Counted from the stretch's first letter, positions 47,448 to 59,853 are shown. The stretch: 64,000 nt of DNA from an uncultured Pelagibacteraceae bacterium (GCA_902623975.1 CACNVR010000003.1:1-64000); one strand, 5' to 3'. Notes: generated by a model from the letters alone, not told the origin. Made by a program: numbers and translations.

Positions 47448-47475
47448 AAAATACTAATTAATTTGACTTTGTCAA
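47448..47475 (-). promoter_or_regulatory. Candidate promoter of the rpsL (str-S10-spc) cluster
   Basis: The minus strand has a perfect TTGACA (reverse complement of 47470-47475), a 16-nt spacer and TATTTT (47448-47453). The TTGACA is one arm of a small palindrome, TTTGAC-AAA-GTCAAA, in the rpoC-rpsL gap. It would give an rpsL leader of about 95 nt. The palindrome could instead be an rpoC 3' hairpin, but no U-tract follows it. Confidence 0.45.
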
Positions 47476-47504
47476 ACTAAAACTAGAACACGAATTGATT
47501 ATTT

Positions 47505-50500
47505 TTATTGATTTACTTGGCTTTCTGAGGGTTCTATCTTTTCTTGATCTGATAAGAATTTGTTGTCGTCCTCTAAGGCTTTTTTGTTCCATTTATTTTT
47601 GATATTGCCTGTTCCAGCAGGTACTAATCTACCTACAATCACATTCTCTTTTAAACCGTTTAATGGATCAACTTTCCCTTTTATAGCTGCATCAGTTAAA
47701 ACTCTTGTTGTTTCTTGGAATGAAGCTGCAGAAATAAAAGATTCTGTTTGAAGTGAGGCCTTAGTTATACCCATTAATACTCTTTCGCCAATAGCCTCTA
47801 GTTTTCCTTCAGCTTTTAATTTTTCATTTGTATTTTCAAATTTGATTTTATCAACTATTTCACCTGGTAAATAAGACGAGTCTCCTGATTTTTTAACCTC
47901 AACTTTTTTAAGCATTTGTCTTAATATAGTTTCAATATGCTTATCGTTTATAATAACTCCTTGTAATCTATAAACTTCTTGAACCTGGTTTACAAAATAT
48001 TCTGTCAAATCTTTTATTCCCATTATTCTTAAGATATCATGTGGTAATGGTTGTCCATCAAGTAGATATTCCCCTTTCTTAATTTTCTCACCCTGATTAA
48101 AATTAATGTGCTTGCCTTTAGGAATTAAATAATTTGATGGTTCAGATCCATCTTCAGGAACTATTGAAACTCTTTGTTTTCCTCTAACTTCTTTACCAAA
48201 GATAACTTGGCCATCATTTTCAGCAATTATAGCACTGTCTTTTGCTTTTCTTGCCTCAAATAATTCAGCAACCCTAGGAAGACCTCCAGTGATATCTTTT
48301 GTTTTTGTTGTTTCTTTTGGAAGTCTTGCTATTACATCACCTGCAGAAACTTTTTGTCCATCTTTAACAGAAAGAATTGAGTCGGGAACTAAATAATATC
48401 TTGCTTCATTATCATCAGCTTTTTTTATAACGTTTCCTTTTTCATCTCTTAAAGTTATCCTTGGTTTAAGATCTGAACTTTTTGATTGAGATCGCCAATC
48501 AACTACTGATTTAGATGATATTCCAGTAGCGTCATCAGTTGTTTCTTGAATAGATACACCATCAATTAAATCTACGTAGCTTGCAATACCACTCTTTTCT
48601 GCAATTACAGGTGTAGTGTAGGGATCCCACTCACAAATTTTGGTATTTGATTTTACTCTATCACCATTTTTGAAAAATAGTTTTGAACCATAAGCAACTT
48701 TATAAACTGCAACCTGAACACCATTATTGTCTTCAATCGATAGTTGGGTGTTCCTTCCCATTACAATTAAATTTTTCTTAGAGTCCTCTAAAATATTTGA
48801 GTTTATTATTTTTAACGTTCCCTCATTCTTAGTAACAATTTGAGAGTCCTGTTTAACTGAGGCTGTTCCACCTACGTGGAAAGTTCTCATTGTTAACTGT
48901 GTACCAGGTTCTCCTATTGACTGTGCGGAAATCATCCCAATTGCCTCTCCAACATGAACCATTTTACCTCTTGATAGATCTCTACCGTATGAGATAGCAC
49001 AAACTCCTTCTTTAGAACCACATGTCATTACAGAGTAGACTTTAACTGACTTTATACCAGCTGCATCTATTTTATCACAACCTGACTCATCTATCATTGT
49101 TAATTTTTTTATGATCACTTCCCCGGTTATAGGATGTTTTACATCGTCGAACGTTACTCTACCTAAAGCTCTTTCTGATAAACTTACTACAACATTTCCA
49201 CCTTCTAAAATTTCTGATAGCTCAATAAATCCTGGTTTTTTACAATCGCATTCTTTTTTTGTTATAGTAAGATCCTGGGCAACGTCGCATAATCTTCTAG
49301 TTAAATAACCTGAACTTGCAGTTTTAAGAGCAGTATCAGCTAAACCCTTTCTAGCACCGTGAGTAGAATTAAAGTATTCTAATGCTGTTAATCCTTCCTT
49401 AAAATTAGAAGTAATTGGACTTTCGATAATTTCACCAGATGGTTTAGCTATCAAACCTCTCATTCCAGCTAATTGTTTCATTTGAGCTGCAGAACCTCTT
49501 GCACCACTATCTGCCATCATGAATACAGAATTAATCTTAAGACCATCTGAAGTTTTTTCTGTTGCAGAAATTCCCTTCATCATCTCACCAGCGACTTTAT
49601 CAGTACATTTTGACCAAGCATCAACTACTTTGTTATATTTCTCTCCTCTTGTAATTAAACCCTCTGCATACTGTGTCTCGTAATCTGATATTAATTTTTT
49701 TGTGTCCTCTATTAATTGTGTTTTATTTGGCGGTATAACCAAGTCATCTTTACCAAAAGATATTCCAGCTTTAAATGCATGTTTAAATCCTAGATCTTTT
49801 AACTTATCGCAAAAAATAACTGTAGTTTTTTGTCCACAAAATCTAAATACTATATCTATAATTTCAGAAACAACTTTTTTTGGTAATAATCTGTCTATCA
49901 ATGAAAATTTGATATTATAATTTTTTGGTAGCAGATTAGCTAACAAAAATCTTCCTGCGGTAGATGTATATTTTTCAAATTTCTTATTACCTTTTTCATC
50001 AACAGTTTCATATCTTGAAATAATTGTACTATGAACTTTAATTTGACCAGAGGACAAAGCAAACTCTATTTGATCAGAATTTAAGAAATATCCTATTGGT
50101 TTCTCATTAATTGGTTCTTGAGATAAATAATATATACCTAAAATCATATCTTGGCTCGGAACAATAATAGGTTTACCGTTAGAAGGGGATAAAATATTAT
50201 TTGTAGAGAGCATTAAAATCCTTGCTTCTAGTTGTGCCTCTAAACTTAAAGGTACATGAACTGCCATTTGATCTCCGTCAAAATCAGCATTAAAAGCTGC
50301 ACATGTAAGTGGATGTAATTCTATTGCATCACCCTCTATAAGTTTAGGTTCAAAAGCTTGTACTCCAAGTCTATGAAGTGTAGGTGCTCTATTCAATAAA
50401 ACAGGGTGTTCTCTTACTATTAATTCTAAAGCATCCCAAACTGCATTAGTTTCCTTTTCAACAATTTTTTTTGCTTGTTTAATTGTTGACGCTAATCCTA

Positions 50501-51674
50501 ATTTGTTTAACCTAGCATATAAAAATGGTTTAAATAATTCTAATGCCATTTTTTTTGGTAATCCACATTCATGTAATTTCAAATCTGGTCCTACAACAAT
50601 TACTGATCTACCAGAGTAATCAACTCTTTTACCTAATAAATTTTGTCTAAATCTTCCTTGCTTACCCTTTAGCATTTCAGCTAAAGATTTTAATGGTCTT
50701 TTGCCAGTTCCAGTAATTACTCTACCTCTTCTCCCATTATCAAATAAAGCATCAACAGACTCTTGCAGCATACGCTTTTCATTTCTAACGATTATATCTG
50801 GAGCCTTAAGATCCATCAGTCTTTTTAATCTATTATTTCTATTTATTACTCTTCTATAAAGATCATTTAAATCTGATGTTGCAAATCTTCCTCCATCTAA
50901 CGGCACCAAAGGTCTTAATTCTGGAGGAATCACAGGCACAACTGTCATAATCATCCATTCAGGTTTTTGACCAGTTTCTATAAATGACTCAATTAACTTT
51001 AGTCTCTTTATTGCTCTTTCCTCATTAACTTTAGATTTTGTTTCTTTTATATAGTTAACAAGATTTTTCTTTTCTAACTCTAAATCCAAATTTTTTAACA
51101 TTTCTAATACTGCTTCTGCACCTATTCCTGCAGTAAAAGCCTCTTCACCAAATTCATCTTGATATTTTGCTAATTCTTCTTCATTCAAAAGTTGATTTTT
51201 TTTTAAACCAGTTAGGCCTGGCTCAATCACTATAAAATTTTCAAAATATAAAACTCTTTCAACTTCCTTAAGCTTCATATCGACAGCTAATGCAATTCTA
51301 CTTGGTAAAGATTTTAAGAACCATATATGAGCAACTGGTGTTGCAAGATTAATATGGCCCATTCTCTCTCTTCTTACATTTGACTTTGTTACCTCAACAC
51401 CACATTTTTCACAGATAATTCCTCGAAATTTCATTCTTTTATATTTTCCACATAAACATTCGTAATCTTTAATTGGTCCAAATATTCTTGCACAAAATAA
51501 ACCATCTTTTTCAGGTCTAAAGGTTCTATAGTTTATAGTTTCAGGTTTTTTTATTTCACCATATGTCCATGATTTTATTTTTTCAGGACTAGCTAAAGAA
51601 ATTTTAATACTATTAAAATTTTGAGCTTCAGAGATTTCTGAATTTTTAAATAAATCTGTTAAGTTTTTTTTCAT
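47505..51674 (-). CDS. rpoC: RNA polymerase beta' subunit
   Basis: The 1389-residue subunit that holds the catalytic magnesium. The metal motif [12 protein letters not shown] runs from N462, with the three aspartates at 464, 466 and 468. The N-terminal zinc site is CLCGKY followed by CEKCGVEV, and the second zinc site is in the CDCKKPG region with CGSKEGVC. Other conserved parts are [15 protein letters not shown] and the trigger loop region [19 protein letters not shown]. It follows rpoB directly, with no bases between stop and start. Confidence 0.98.
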   Translation of the reverse strand: MKKNLTDLFKNSEISEAQNFNSIKISLASPEKIKSWTYGEIKKPETINYRTFRPEKDGLFCARIFGPIKDYECLCGKYKRMKFRGIICEKCGVEVTKSNVRRERMGHINLATPVAHIWFLKSLPSRIALAVDMKLKEVERVLYFENFIVIEPGLTGLKKNQLLNEEELAKYQDEFGEEAFTAGIGAEAVLEMLKNLDLELEKKNLVNYIKETKSKVNEERAIKRLKLIESFIETGQKPEWMIMTVVPVIPPELRPLVPLDGGRFATSDLNDLYRRVINRNNRLKRLMDLKAPDIIVRNEKRMLQESVDALFDNGRRGRVITGTGKRPLKSLAEMLKGKQGRFRQNLLGKRVDYSGRSVIVVGPDLKLHECGLPKKMALELFKPFLYARLNKLGLASTIKQAKKIVEKETNAVWDALELIVREHPVLLNRAPTLHRLGVQAFEPKLIEGDAIELHPLTCAAFNADFDGDQMAVHVPLSLEAQLEARILMLSTNNILSPSNGKPIIVPSQDMILGIYYLSQEPINEKPIGYFLNSDQIEFALSSGQIKVHSTIISRYETVDEKGNKKFEKYTSTAGRFLLANLLPKNYNIKFSLIDRLLPKKVVSEIIDIVFRFCGQKTTVIFCDKLKDLGFKHAFKAGISFGKDDLVIPPNKTQLIEDTKKLISDYETQYAEGLITRGEKYNKVVDAWSKCTDKVAGEMMKGISATEKTSDGLKINSVFMMADSGARGSAAQMKQLAGMRGLIAKPSGEIIESPITSNFKEGLTALEYFNSTHGARKGLADTALKTASSGYLTRRLCDVAQDLTITKKECDCKKPGFIELSEILEGGNVVVSLSERALGRVTFDDVKHPITGEVIIKKLTMIDESGCDKIDAAGIKSVKVYSVMTCGSKEGVCAISYGRDLSRGKMVHVGEAIGMISAQSIGEPGTQLTMRTFHVGGTASVKQDSQIVTKNEGTLKIINSNILEDSKKNLIVMGRNTQLSIEDNNGVQVAVYKVAYGSKLFFKNGDRVKSNTKICEWDPYTTPVIAEKSGIASYVDLIDGVSIQETTDDATGISSKSVVDWRSQSKSSDLKPRITLRDEKGNVIKKADDNEARYYLVPDSILSVKDGQKVSAGDVIARLPKETTKTKDITGGLPRVAELFEARKAKDSAIIAENDGQVIFGKEVRGKQRVSIVPEDGSEPSNYLIPKGKHINFNQGEKIKKGEYLLDGQPLPHDILRIMGIKDLTEYFVNQVQEVYRLQGVIINDKHIETILRQMLKKVEVKKSGDSSYLPGEIVDKIKFENTNEKLKAEGKLEAIGERVLMGITKASLQTESFISAASFQETTRVLTDAAIKGKVDPLNGLKENVIVGRLVPAGTGNIKNKWNKKALEDDNKFLSDQEKIEPSESQVNQ

Positions 51675-54600
51675 CTAATTTAATTCCACATTTAAAGCTA
51701 ATGATTTAATTTCTTTTACTAAGACATTGAATGATTCCGGTATACCAGATTCAAAATTTTCCTCCCCTTTAACAATTGTCTCATAAACTTTAACTCTTCC
51801 AGCAACATCATCAGATTTTACTGTTAAAATTTCCTGTAAAGTATACGAAGCTCCATAAGCCTCTAAAGCCCATACTTCCATTTCTCCAAATCGTTGACCG
51901 CCTAATTGAGCTTTTCCACCTAATGGTTGTTGTGTTACTAAGCTATAAGGTCCAGTTGATCTTGCGTGAATTTTATCTTCAACTAAATGATGAAGTTTAA
52001 GCATATAAATTATACCTACTGTAACTGGTCTATCAAATTTTTCTCCAGTTCTACCATCCCATAAATAAGTTTGCCCAGATTTTGGTAATTTTGCTAATTC
52101 CAACATCTCTGTCACATTTTTTTCTTTCGCTCCATCAAAGACTGGCGTTGATATAGCAATACCATCCTGAAGATTTTCACATAAATCTTTAAATTCATTT
52201 TTACTTAATTTATCAATTTTTTCTTTAAAGATTTCTTCCCCATACACAGACTTAAGAAAATTTGCAATTTTTTCAGTTTTTTCTATTTGTTTATTATTTT
52301 CATTTACAAGTCTTTTTACTTCTTGACCAAACTCTTTGCATGCCCATCCTAAGTGAGTTTCTAAAATTTGACCTACATTCATTCTACTTGGAACACCTAA
52401 AGGATTTAAGACAATATCTACAGGTCTTCCGTCCTCACGATAAGGCATATCTTCTACTGGAACAATTTTACTAACTACTCCTTTATTGCCATGTCTACCG
52501 GACATCTTATCACCAGGCCTTAGTCTTCTTTTGATGGCAACGAAAACTTTTACCATTTTCATTACACTTGGTAATAAATCATCTCCGCTTCTTATTTTCA
52601 AAACCTTGTCCTCAAATCTATCTGTAATATCTTGTTTGGCTTGATTATATTGATCTTTAAGTTGTATCAATGCAGAGGAATTTTTTTCATTATCAACAAT
52701 TATTTTGAAAACATCATTAATAGTTAACTTATTAATTACTTCAAAATCTAATTTTGTACCTACATCAATATCTTTTATTTTTTTAGTTAACGAAGTGCCA
52801 GATAAAATTTGAGCGGCTCTTTGTTTAATGCTTCTTTCTAAGATTTCTTCTTCAACTATTTTGTCTTGTTGAACTTGTTCAATTTCCGCTCTTTCAATAG
52901 TAATTGATCTTTCATCTTTTTCAATACCGTGTCTATTGAAAACTCTTACATCTACAACTGTCCCACTACTACCTCTCGACATTCTTAATGAGGTGTCAGT
53001 AACATCAATTGCTTTTTCTCCAAAAATTGATCTTAATAATTTTTCCTCAGGGCCTGATGCTGAGTCTCCTTTGGGTGTTACTTTACCAACAAGTATATCA
53101 CCTGCATTAACTTCTGCTCCAATATAAACAACTCCAGACTCATCTAAATTTTTAAGAGCTTCCTCATTAACATTTGGAATATCTCTTGTAATTTCTTCCT
53201 CACCTAGTTTTGTATCCCTTGCCATGATTTCATATTCAACAATATGTACTGAAGTAAATACATCGTCAGTAACACATCTTTCAGAAATAAGTATTGAGTC
53301 CTCAAAATTGTAACCCTGCCAAGGCATAAAGGCGACCGTTACATTTTTTCCTAATGCAAGTTCACCTAATTTAGTTGATGGACCATCGGCAATAATATCA
53401 CCTGATTTAACTTTATCACCTACTCTTACTAATGGTCTTTGATTGATGCATGTATTTTGATTTGATCTTTTAAATTTTTGTAAGTTATAAATATCTACCC
53501 CAGATTTTGAAAAATCTGTTTCCTCAGTTACTTTAATAACAATTCTTTTACCATCAATTTTATCAACAACACCATCTCTTTTAGCAACTATTGTCACTCC
53601 TGAGTCCAAAGCTACATCACTCTCAATTCCTGTACCAACTAAAGGAGACTCCGGTTTTAATAAAGGCACTGCTTGTCTCATCATGTTAGAACCCATTAAT
53701 GCTCTATTCGCATCATCATTTTCCAAAAAAGGAATTAAAGATGCTGCTACAGAAACTAATTGTTTAGGAGATACATCTATATAATCTATGGTTTCAGGTT
53801 TTGACAAAAGAAAATTTAAATTTTGTCTGCAAGAAACAAGTTCTTCTATAATCTTGCCATCCTTATTTATTTTTGTGTTTGCTTGTGCTATCGTAAACTT
53901 TGTTTCCTCCATCGCGGATAAATACTCTACCTCGTTTTGAACTACACCATCTTTGACACGTTTATATGGGCTTTCAATAAAGCCATATTTATTTATCTTA
54001 GCGTATGTTGATAAACTATTTATTAATCCAATATTTGGACCCTCTGGAGTTTCTATAGGACAAATTCTACCATAATGAGTTGGGTGAACATCACGTACCT
54101 CAAAACCAGCTCTTTCTCTTGTTAGACCACCAGGTCCTAATGCTGACACTCTTCTTTTATGAGTTATTTCAGACAAAGGATTTGTTTGATCCATAAATTG
54201 TGAAAGTTGTGAGCTTGCAAAAAAATCTTTTAAAGAAATTGTTAGCGGCTTAGCATTTATTAAATCTTGTGGCATAGCTGACTCGATGTCTAATGTGGTC
54301 ATTTTTTCTTTAATAGCTCGTTCCATTCTATAAACACCGATACGCGCCTGATTTTCTACTAATTCACCTACAGATCTTACTCTTCTATTTCCTAAATGAT
54401 CAATGTCATCTACCTCATCTTTTCCGTCTCTTAAATCTAACATTTTATGGATTATTGCAATGATATCGTCATTTCTTAGAATTGTAATTTTATCTGAACA
54501 CTCAAGATCTAACCTAGAGTTCATCTTTACTCTTCCAACATCAGATAAATCATATCTATCAGAGCTAAAGAAAAGATTATTAAAAATTTGAGTAGCAATT

Positions 54601-55763
54601 TCTATTGTTGGTGGCTCACCTGGTCTTAACATTTTATAAATTTCAGTTATTGCCTCATCCTTTGTATTGTTCTTATCATTTAAAATAGTAGTTAATATAT
54701 AAGGACCTTTGTTAATTGAATTTGTTGTCGAAATAATTATGGAATTAATTTTGGCGTCTAAAATTTGTTTTATAATTGTATCATTAATTTCTGTACCAAT
54801 TTTTAATATTCCATTTTCATCGTCACTAACTTTTATTTCTTTATGTAAAAATTTACCAAATAAGGACTCATTAGATATCAGAATATCCTTTAAGCCATCA
54901 TTAAACATTTTTTTAGCGTTAAGATAATTAATCTTATCGCCAGCTTTGATTACAATTTTTCCAGTTTTTGCATCAATTACTTCTTCAGAAAAATTTTTTG
55001 CTTTATAGTTCTCCGGATTAAATTTAGTTTTCCATTTTTCTGTTTTAGAATCAAAAGTATATGTTTCTGACTCATAAAATTCATCTACAATTTCTTGCTT
55101 TGTAAAACCTAAAGCTAATAAAAGAGTAGATGCAAATATTTTTTTCTTTCTATCAATTTTAAAATATAAAAAATCTTTAACATCAAATTCAAAATCTAAC
55201 CATGATCCTCTGTTAGGAATAACTCTACAATTAAAAAGTAATTTACCACTAGCATGAGTTTTTCCTTTATCATGATCAAAAAAAACACCAGGGCTTCTGT
55301 GCATTTGGTTAACAACAACTCTTTGAACTCCATTAGTAATAAATGTACCACTATTAGTCATCATTGGTACTTCACCCATATAAACCTCTTGTTCTTTAGC
55401 TGAAAGAATATCCTTAGTATTATTTTCTTGATTAATTTCATAGACAACTAATCTTAAAGTACACTTAAGAGCTGACGAATAAGTAAGACCTCTTGCGATA
55501 CATTCTTCTACATCAAATTTTGGTTTTTCTAATCTATATGAAACATACTCAAGAGTTGCCTTATCATTTAAATCTTCAATAGGAAATATACTTTTAAAGA
55601 CTCTATCAAAACCTTTTGACAATTCAGAATTACTTGTATCGTAATCCGTCAATTCATTATATGAATTCTTTTGAACTTCAATTAAGTTAGGTATAGACAA
55701 ACTTTCTTTAAGTTTACCAAAACTTTTTCTAATATTTTTTTTTTCAGTAAAAGATAATCGCAT
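51675..55763 (-). CDS. rpoB: RNA polymerase beta subunit
   Basis: The 1362-residue beta subunit. The rifampicin-pocket region reads [30 protein letters not shown] without resistance changes at the usual positions. The conserved [41 protein letters not shown] and [24 protein letters not shown] motifs are all present. It follows rplL by 56 nt, a gap that contains an inverted repeat. Confidence 0.98.
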   Translation of the reverse strand: MRLSFTEKKNIRKSFGKLKESLSIPNLIEVQKNSYNELTDYDTSNSELSKGFDRVFKSIFPIEDLNDKATLEYVSYRLEKPKFDVEECIARGLTYSSALKCTLRLVVYEINQENNTKDILSAKEQEVYMGEVPMMTNSGTFITNGVQRVVVNQMHRSPGVFFDHDKGKTHASGKLLFNCRVIPNRGSWLDFEFDVKDFLYFKIDRKKKIFASTLLLALGFTKQEIVDEFYESETYTFDSKTEKWKTKFNPENYKAKNFSEEVIDAKTGKIVIKAGDKINYLNAKKMFNDGLKDILISNESLFGKFLHKEIKVSDDENGILKIGTEINDTIIKQILDAKINSIIISTTNSINKGPYILTTILNDKNNTKDEAITEIYKMLRPGEPPTIEIATQIFNNLFFSSDRYDLSDVGRVKMNSRLDLECSDKITILRNDDIIAIIHKMLDLRDGKDEVDDIDHLGNRRVRSVGELVENQARIGVYRMERAIKEKMTTLDIESAMPQDLINAKPLTISLKDFFASSQLSQFMDQTNPLSEITHKRRVSALGPGGLTRERAGFEVRDVHPTHYGRICPIETPEGPNIGLINSLSTYAKINKYGFIESPYKRVKDGVVQNEVEYLSAMEETKFTIAQANTKINKDGKIIEELVSCRQNLNFLLSKPETIDYIDVSPKQLVSVAASLIPFLENDDANRALMGSNMMRQAVPLLKPESPLVGTGIESDVALDSGVTIVAKRDGVVDKIDGKRIVIKVTEETDFSKSGVDIYNLQKFKRSNQNTCINQRPLVRVGDKVKSGDIIADGPSTKLGELALGKNVTVAFMPWQGYNFEDSILISERCVTDDVFTSVHIVEYEIMARDTKLGEEEITRDIPNVNEEALKNLDESGVVYIGAEVNAGDILVGKVTPKGDSASGPEEKLLRSIFGEKAIDVTDTSLRMSRGSSGTVVDVRVFNRHGIEKDERSITIERAEIEQVQQDKIVEEEILERSIKQRAAQILSGTSLTKKIKDIDVGTKLDFEVINKLTINDVFKIIVDNEKNSSALIQLKDQYNQAKQDITDRFEDKVLKIRSGDDLLPSVMKMVKVFVAIKRRLRPGDKMSGRHGNKGVVSKIVPVEDMPYREDGRPVDIVLNPLGVPSRMNVGQILETHLGWACKEFGQEVKRLVNENNKQIEKTEKIANFLKSVYGEEIFKEKIDKLSKNEFKDLCENLQDGIAISTPVFDGAKEKNVTEMLELAKLPKSGQTYLWDGRTGEKFDRPVTVGIIYMLKLHHLVEDKIHARSTGPYSLVTQQPLGGKAQLGGQRFGEMEVWALEAYGASYTLQEILTVKSDDVAGRVKVYETIVKGEENFESGIPESFNVLVKEIKSLALNVELN

Positions 55764-55771
55764 TTATGTTA

Positions 55772-55802
55772 AAATACTGACGAAACTAGCAAGCCAGTAT
55801 TT
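55772..55802 (-). promoter_or_regulatory. Hairpin between rplL and rpoB (possible attenuator or processing site)
   Basis: The minus strand reads AAATACTG, a 15-nt loop, then CAGTATTT: an eight-base perfect inverted repeat followed by TTAAC. It sits in the 56-nt gap between rplL and rpoB. In E. coli this junction holds an attenuator and an RNase III site that lower rpoBC expression relative to L7/L12. The stem is AT-rich and the T-run is short, so a partial terminator or processing hairpin is likelier than a full stop. Confidence 0.45.
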
Positions 55803-55819
55803 AGAATTTCCTTATTAAT

Positions 55820-56185
55820 TTATTTAAGTTCTACTTTTGCGCCTGCAGCTTCTAGCTTAGCTTTTATTTCCTCAGCCTCTTTTTTTGGAACACCAGTCTT
55901 CACTTCTTTAGGTGCACCTTCTACTAAATCTTTAGCTTCTTTAAGGCCAAGAGCTGTTGCTGCTCTTACTTCTTTAATGACATTTATTTTTTTGTCACCA
56001 GCAGAAACAAGCATGATTGTAAAGTCATCTTTATCCTCTGCTGCTGCTGCTGCACCAGCTGCTGCTGGAGCTGCTGCTGCCATGGGTGTAACTCCCCATT
56101 TTTCTTCTAATTGTTTTGATAAATCTGCTGCCTCAGCTACTGTAAGGCTTGATAGGTCTTCTATAATTTTATTAAGATCTGGCAT
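55820..56185 (-). CDS. rplL: 50S ribosomal protein L7/L12
   Basis: Stalk protein that recruits translation GTPases, normally in several copies per ribosome. The 121-residue protein has the N-terminal dimerisation helices ([22 protein letters not shown]), an alanine-rich hinge (residues about 36-50) and the C-terminal factor-binding domain [22 protein letters not shown]. The hinge is encoded by runs of repeated GCA/GCT-type codons. It lies four bases after rplJ. Confidence 0.98.
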   Translation of the reverse strand: MPDLNKIIEDLSSLTVAEAADLSKQLEEKWGVTPMAAAAPAAAGAAAAAEDKDDFTIMLVSAGDKKINVIKEVRAATALGLKEAKDLVEGAPKEVKTGVPKKEAEEIKAKLEAAGAKVELK

Positions 56186-56188
56186 ATA

Positions 56189-56710
56189 CTACTCTTTGGG
56201 TTGTTTTTCAGAATTTTCTGGGGACAAATTACTCATTTTTTCTGATCGTGCAAGTAAAATACTAACTATTTTTGAAGCAGATGCATTCAAAATACCCACT
56301 ATATTTGCCCTAGCTTCATCTAAAGTAGGTAAATTTGCAACATTTAAAACCCCTGCTTGATCTAGGACTTCATTATCCATAAGTCCACCAATTAACTTCA
56401 GATTTTCATTGTCTTTAGCAAATTTGGATAATATTCGTGCAGACATTATTGCGTCTTCACCAAACGCCACGGCCGTTGGACCCGTAAATAAATTTGCCAA
56501 ATCTTTACATTTTGTTTTCTCAAGGGCAAGTTTAGTGATTCTATTTTTAGTAATTTTAAATATAATTCCATGTTCACGCATTTGTTTTCTCAATTCATCT
56601 AATTGGGGCATTGTCAAGCCTTTGTAATGAGTAACCATTATAGCTTTACTATTTTCAAATTGAGTAGTCATCTCAGAAATATAGTTTTGTTTTTGTTCCT
56701 TGGTCATCAT
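56189..56710 (-). CDS. rplJ: 50S ribosomal protein L10
   Basis: Base of the L7/L12 stalk. The 173-residue protein has HYKGLTMPQLDELRKQMREHGI near residue 28 and the FTGPTAVAFGEDAI segment near 75. The C-terminal helix that binds L7/L12 dimers is followed by a hydrophilic tail. Two adjacent ATGs (56710, 56707) could each be the start. Only four bases separate it from rplA, so there is no space for an L10-type autoregulatory leader. Confidence 0.97.
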   Translation of the reverse strand: MMTKEQKQNYISEMTTQFENSKAIMVTHYKGLTMPQLDELRKQMREHGIIFKITKNRITKLALEKTKCKDLANLFTGPTAVAFGEDAIMSARILSKFAKDNENLKLIGGLMDNEVLDQAGVLNVANLPTLDEARANIVGILNASASKIVSILLARSEKMSNLSPENSEKQPKE

Positions 56711-56714
56711 AAGA

Positions 56715-57404
56715 TTAAATATTTTTTCCTAATTTGATTTTATACGAAACACCCATTGTTGAAGTAATAAATGCAGATTTTATTAAATCTCCTTTAAGTG
56801 TATTATTAGATTTTTCTTTTTCTAAAGTTTCTATTATTGCATTAAAATTTTTAATTAATTTATCATCACTAAAAGATTTTTTCCCAATACTTACTCCTAT
56901 ATTTCCATCTTTATCATTTCTCAATTCTGCTTGACCTGATTTAGCGTCAGTAACTGCTTTCTTTAAATCTTCTGTGACTGAACCTAATTTTGGATTTGGC
57001 ATTAATCCTTTTGGGCCTAAAATTTTACCAAGTTTTGACAATTTTATCATCATTGAAGGAGTGCAAATTAGTTTTTCAAAATTCATTTCTCCACTTTTAA
57101 TTTTTTCAACTAAATCGTCTCCTCCAACTATATCTGCTCCTGCGCTTTTAGCATCTTTTGCTTTTGCTTCCTCACAAACTACAGCTACTTTAATTTTTTT
57201 TCCTGATCCACCTGGAAGATTAACAACAGTTCTTATATTAATTTCATTTTTCTTTTGCTTGTTATTAATTTGAAAACTTAAATCTACAGACTCATCAAAT
57301 TTTGTTGTGCAATTTTTTTTTACTAATGATAATGCTTTTTCAATTACCTCTGAAGGTAAATTGGAAGTTTTTTCTGGTAATTTTTTATATCTTTTAGAGC
57401 TCAT
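56715..57404 (-). CDS. rplA: 50S ribosomal protein L1
   Basis: L1-stalk protein that helps move deacylated tRNA. The 229-residue sequence has DESVDLSFQINNK near residue 37, VVNLPGGSGKKIKVAVVCEEAKA near 62 and the conserved LGKILGPKGLMPNPKLGSVTEDL near 130. The start shares one base with the rplK stop. Confidence 0.98.
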   Translation of the reverse strand: MSSKRYKKLPEKTSNLPSEVIEKALSLVKKNCTTKFDESVDLSFQINNKQKKNEINIRTVVNLPGGSGKKIKVAVVCEEAKAKDAKSAGADIVGGDDLVEKIKSGEMNFEKLICTPSMMIKLSKLGKILGPKGLMPNPKLGSVTEDLKKAVTDAKSGQAELRNDKDGNIGVSIGKKSFSDDKLIKNFNAIIETLEKEKSNNTLKGDLIKSAFITSTMGVSYKIKLGKNI

Positions 57405-57835
57405 TATTCTTTTACCTCTATTCCCATTGAACGTGCTGATCCAGAAATTATTTTGACTGCCTGTTCTAAATCTAAAGCATTCAAGTCTGCCATTTTTTGT
57501 TTTGCAATTTCTTCAGCTTGTTTTTTTGTAATTGAAGCAACAATATTTCTTCCTGGTTCCTTAGAACCACTTTTTAATTTTGCAGCTTCTCTGATATAAA
57601 AAGAGGCTGGTGGAGATTTAATTTTAAAATCGAATTTTTTGTCTTTGTAAACAGTAATTTCTACTGGCACAGGCTTTCCTGCTAACGATTTAGTTTTATC
57701 ATTAAAAGCTTTACAAAACTCCATTATATTAACACCCCGTTGTCCTAGTGCTGGACCAACTGGTGGTGCTGGGTTAGCTTGACCACCTTTAATTTGCAAT
57801 TTTATAAAACCACTAATTTCTTTTTTTGCTGCCAT
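57404..57835 (-). CDS. rplK: 50S ribosomal protein L11
   Basis: Factor-binding-site protein needed for stringent activation of Rel on the ribosome. The 143-residue sequence has [36 protein letters not shown], the region contacted by thiostrepton-type antibiotics, and the [18 protein letters not shown] segment. One-base overlaps connect it to nusG and rplA. Confidence 0.98.
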   Translation of the reverse strand: MAAKKEISGFIKLQIKGGQANPAPPVGPALGQRGVNIMEFCKAFNDKTKSLAGKPVPVEITVYKDKKFDFKIKSPPASFYIREAAKLKSGSKEPGRNIVASITKKQAEEIAKQKMADLNALDLEQAVKIISGSARSMGIEVKE

Positions 57836-58365
57836 TAACTTACTTTCTCAACTTGGTTATACTCTAAATCAACTGGTGTTGGTCTACCAAAAATTGAAAC
57901 TGAAACCTTCAGTCTAGATTTTTCCTCATCTATATCTTCAACCATTCCACTAAATGAAGCAAAAGGTCCATCAACTACTTGAACTTTTTCTCCAACGCTG
58001 TACTCTATACCAGATTTTGGCTGGGCTACACCATCTTTAATTTGACCTAAAATTTTCTCAATTTCTTTATCAGAAACTGGAACAGGCATTCCTTTGGATC
58101 CTAAAAAGCCACTTACTCTCTTAATATTTTTAATCATATGATAAATATTATTATCCATTTCACTTTTAATTAGCACATATCCTGGAAAGTATTTCTTTTT
58201 TCTTTGTATTCTTTTGCCTCTTTTTACTTCAGTAACATCATGAGTCGGAACAACTATTTCATCAAATTTATCTGCAATTTTTGCTTTTTCGGCTTCTTCT
58301 TTAATAAGACCTGCAACTTTATTCTCAAAACTAGAATGTGATTGAACTATGTACCAATTTTTCAT
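57835..58365 (-). CDS. nusG: Transcription termination/antitermination protein NusG
   Basis: Links RNA polymerase to Rho or to the ribosome. The 176-residue protein has an NGN domain ([16 protein letters not shown], then [19 protein letters not shown]) and a C-terminal KOW domain ([24 protein letters not shown]). It shares one base with secE, the standard secE-nusG pair. Confidence 0.98.
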   Translation of the reverse strand: MKNWYIVQSHSSFENKVAGLIKEEAEKAKIADKFDEIVVPTHDVTEVKRGKRIQRKKKYFPGYVLIKSEMDNNIYHMIKNIKRVSGFLGSKGMPVPVSDKEIEKILGQIKDGVAQPKSGIEYSVGEKVQVVDGPFASFSGMVEDIDEEKSRLKVSVSIFGRPTPVDLEYNQVEKVS

Positions 58366-58556
58366 TAAATACTCACTTTAAGTAAAATTTCTAAAAAAAA
58401 TTTCAAAAACTGATCAAGAAGAAGAAAAAATAAAGACATCACAACAGCCATAATAAATACCATCAATGCACCTTGAAGAGTTTCTTTACCGGTTGGCCAT
58501 GAAACTTTGAATGCTTCTTGTTTTACTTCCTGTATAAATTTAATAGGGTTTTTCAT
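58365..58556 (-). CDS. secE: Preprotein translocase subunit SecE
   Basis: Single-helix clamp subunit of the Sec translocon. The 63-residue protein is the short form, with the amphipathic NPIKFIQEVKQEAFKVSWPTGKETLQ region followed by one membrane helix (ALMVFIMAVVMSLFFLLLDQF). The conserved SWPT motif is present. It starts 21 nt after the tRNA-Trp gene and overlaps nusG by one base. Confidence 0.96.
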   Translation of the reverse strand: MKNPIKFIQEVKQEAFKVSWPTGKETLQGALMVFIMAVVMSLFFLLLDQFLKFFLEILLKVSI

Positions 58557-58577
58557 ATTTATTTTACTTACATTAAT

Positions 58578-58653
58578 TGGCAGGAGCGGAGGGACTCGAA
58601 CCCTCAGCCTCCGGTTTTGGAGACCGGCGCTCTACCAATTGAGCTACACTCCT
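58578..58653 (-). tRNA. tRNA-Trp (anticodon CCA)
   Basis: The reverse complement folds with acceptor AGGAGTG/CGCTCCT, discriminator G and an encoded CCA. The anticodon loop CTCCAAA, with stem CCGGT/ACCGG, gives CCA for UGG codons. It lies between tuf and secE, as in many alphaproteobacteria, and is probably cut from the tuf-secE transcript. Confidence 0.97.
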
Positions 58654-58662
58654 ATATAGAGC

Positions 58663-59853
58663 TTACTCTATAATTTTAGTTACTACTCCAGCTCCCACAG
58701 TTCTTCCACCTTCTCTAATTGCAAAATTCAATTTCTCAGACATCGCAATTGGTGTGATTAATTTAACAGTGAATTTCGCATCATCACCTGGCATAACCAT
58801 TTCTGTTCCAGCTGGTAATTCAACTTCACCTGTCACATCTGTCGTTCTAAAGTAAAACTGAGGTCTATACTTCGTAAAGAATGGTGTATGTCTTCCACCT
58901 TCTTCCTTTTTAAGAACGTATGCTTGAGCCTCAAATTTTGTGTGCGGCGTCACTGATCCAGGCTTACAAAGAACTTGACCTCTTTCGATATCATTTCTTT
59001 CAACACCTCTTAAAAGTACTCCAACATTATCTCCTGCTTCACCTGAGTCTAAAAGTTTTCTAAACATTTCTACACCTGTGCAAACAGATTTTTTTGTTTC
59101 TCTGATACCAACAATTTCAAGTTCATCACCAGTTTTAAGTACACCGGACTCCACTCTTCCTGTTGCAACTGTACCTCTTCCTGAAATTGAGAATACATCT
59201 TCAACTGGCATCAAAAAATCTTTATCTTTTGGTCTGTCTGGCTGAGGAATAAATTCATCTACATTTTTCATTAATTCTAAAATTGAATTTTTTCCAATTT
59301 CATCATCTCTACCTTCAACAGCTGCAAGTGCTGAACCCTTAGCAATTGGAGTTTTGTCGCCTGGGAACTTGTAAGAAGTTAATAATTCTTTTATTTCTTC
59401 TTCAACAAGATCTATCATTTCTTTATCATCTACTTGATCAACTTTATTTAAGTAAACACAAATAGCAGGAACACCAACTTGTCTTGCTAGCAAAATGTGT
59501 TCTCTTGTTTGTGGCATTGGGCCATCTGCAGCATTTACAACTAAAATAGCTCCATCCATTTGTGCTGCACCAGTAATCATATTTTTTACATAGTCAGCAT
59601 GACCAGGACAGTCTACGTGAGCGTAGTGTCTTTTTTCTGTTTCGTATTCTACGTGTGCGGTAGAAATTGTAATTCCTCTTTCTTTTTCCTCAGGAGCTTT
59701 ATCAATTTGATCATAAGCTACTGCTTGAGCTCCTCCTGTTTCAGATAAAACTTTTGTAATAGCTGCAGTTAGAGTTGTTTTACCATGATCGACGTGACCA
59801 ATTGTACCTATATTACAATGTGGTTTATTTCTTACAAATTTTTCTTTTGACAT
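58663..59853 (-). CDS. tuf: Elongation factor Tu
   Basis: GTPase that delivers aminoacyl-tRNA, 396 residues. G-domain motifs are [18 protein letters not shown] near residue 19, the switch [40 protein letters not shown] and NKVD. Domains II and III follow without gaps. A GAGG sequence nine bases before the ATG is a clear ribosome-binding site. It is the only tuf in the window; the usual second position after fusA is empty. Confidence 0.98.
   Translation of the reverse strand: MSKEKFVRNKPHCNIGTIGHVDHGKTTLTAAITKVLSETGGAQAVAYDQIDKAPEEKERGITISTAHVEYETEKRHYAHVDCPGHADYVKNMITGAAQMDGAILVVNAADGPMPQTREHILLARQVGVPAICVYLNKVDQVDDKEMIDLVEEEIKELLTSYKFPGDKTPIAKGSALAAVEGRDDEIGKNSILELMKNVDEFIPQPDRPKDKDFLMPVEDVFSISGRGTVATGRVESGVLKTGDELEIVGIRETKKSVCTGVEMFRKLLDSGEAGDNVGVLLRGVERNDIERGQVLCKPGSVTPHTKFEAQAYVLKKEEGGRHTPFFTKYRPQFYFRTTDVTGEVELPAGTEMVMPGDDAKFTVKLITPIAMSEKLNFAIREGGRTVGAGVVTKIIE

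Noticed and set aside
47462-47476. TTTGAC/GTCAAA palindrome as the rpoC terminator
   Set aside because: It lies upstream of rpoC's 5' neighbour in the wrong place: on minus, rpsL is downstream of rpoC, and no U-tract follows the stem. I prefer to read its TTGACA as the -35 of the rpsL promoter.
55977-56360. 127-residue plus-strand alanine-rich ORF
   Set aside because: Antisense of the rplL hinge repeat and rplJ; the alanine run comes from reading the GC-rich repeat on the other strand.
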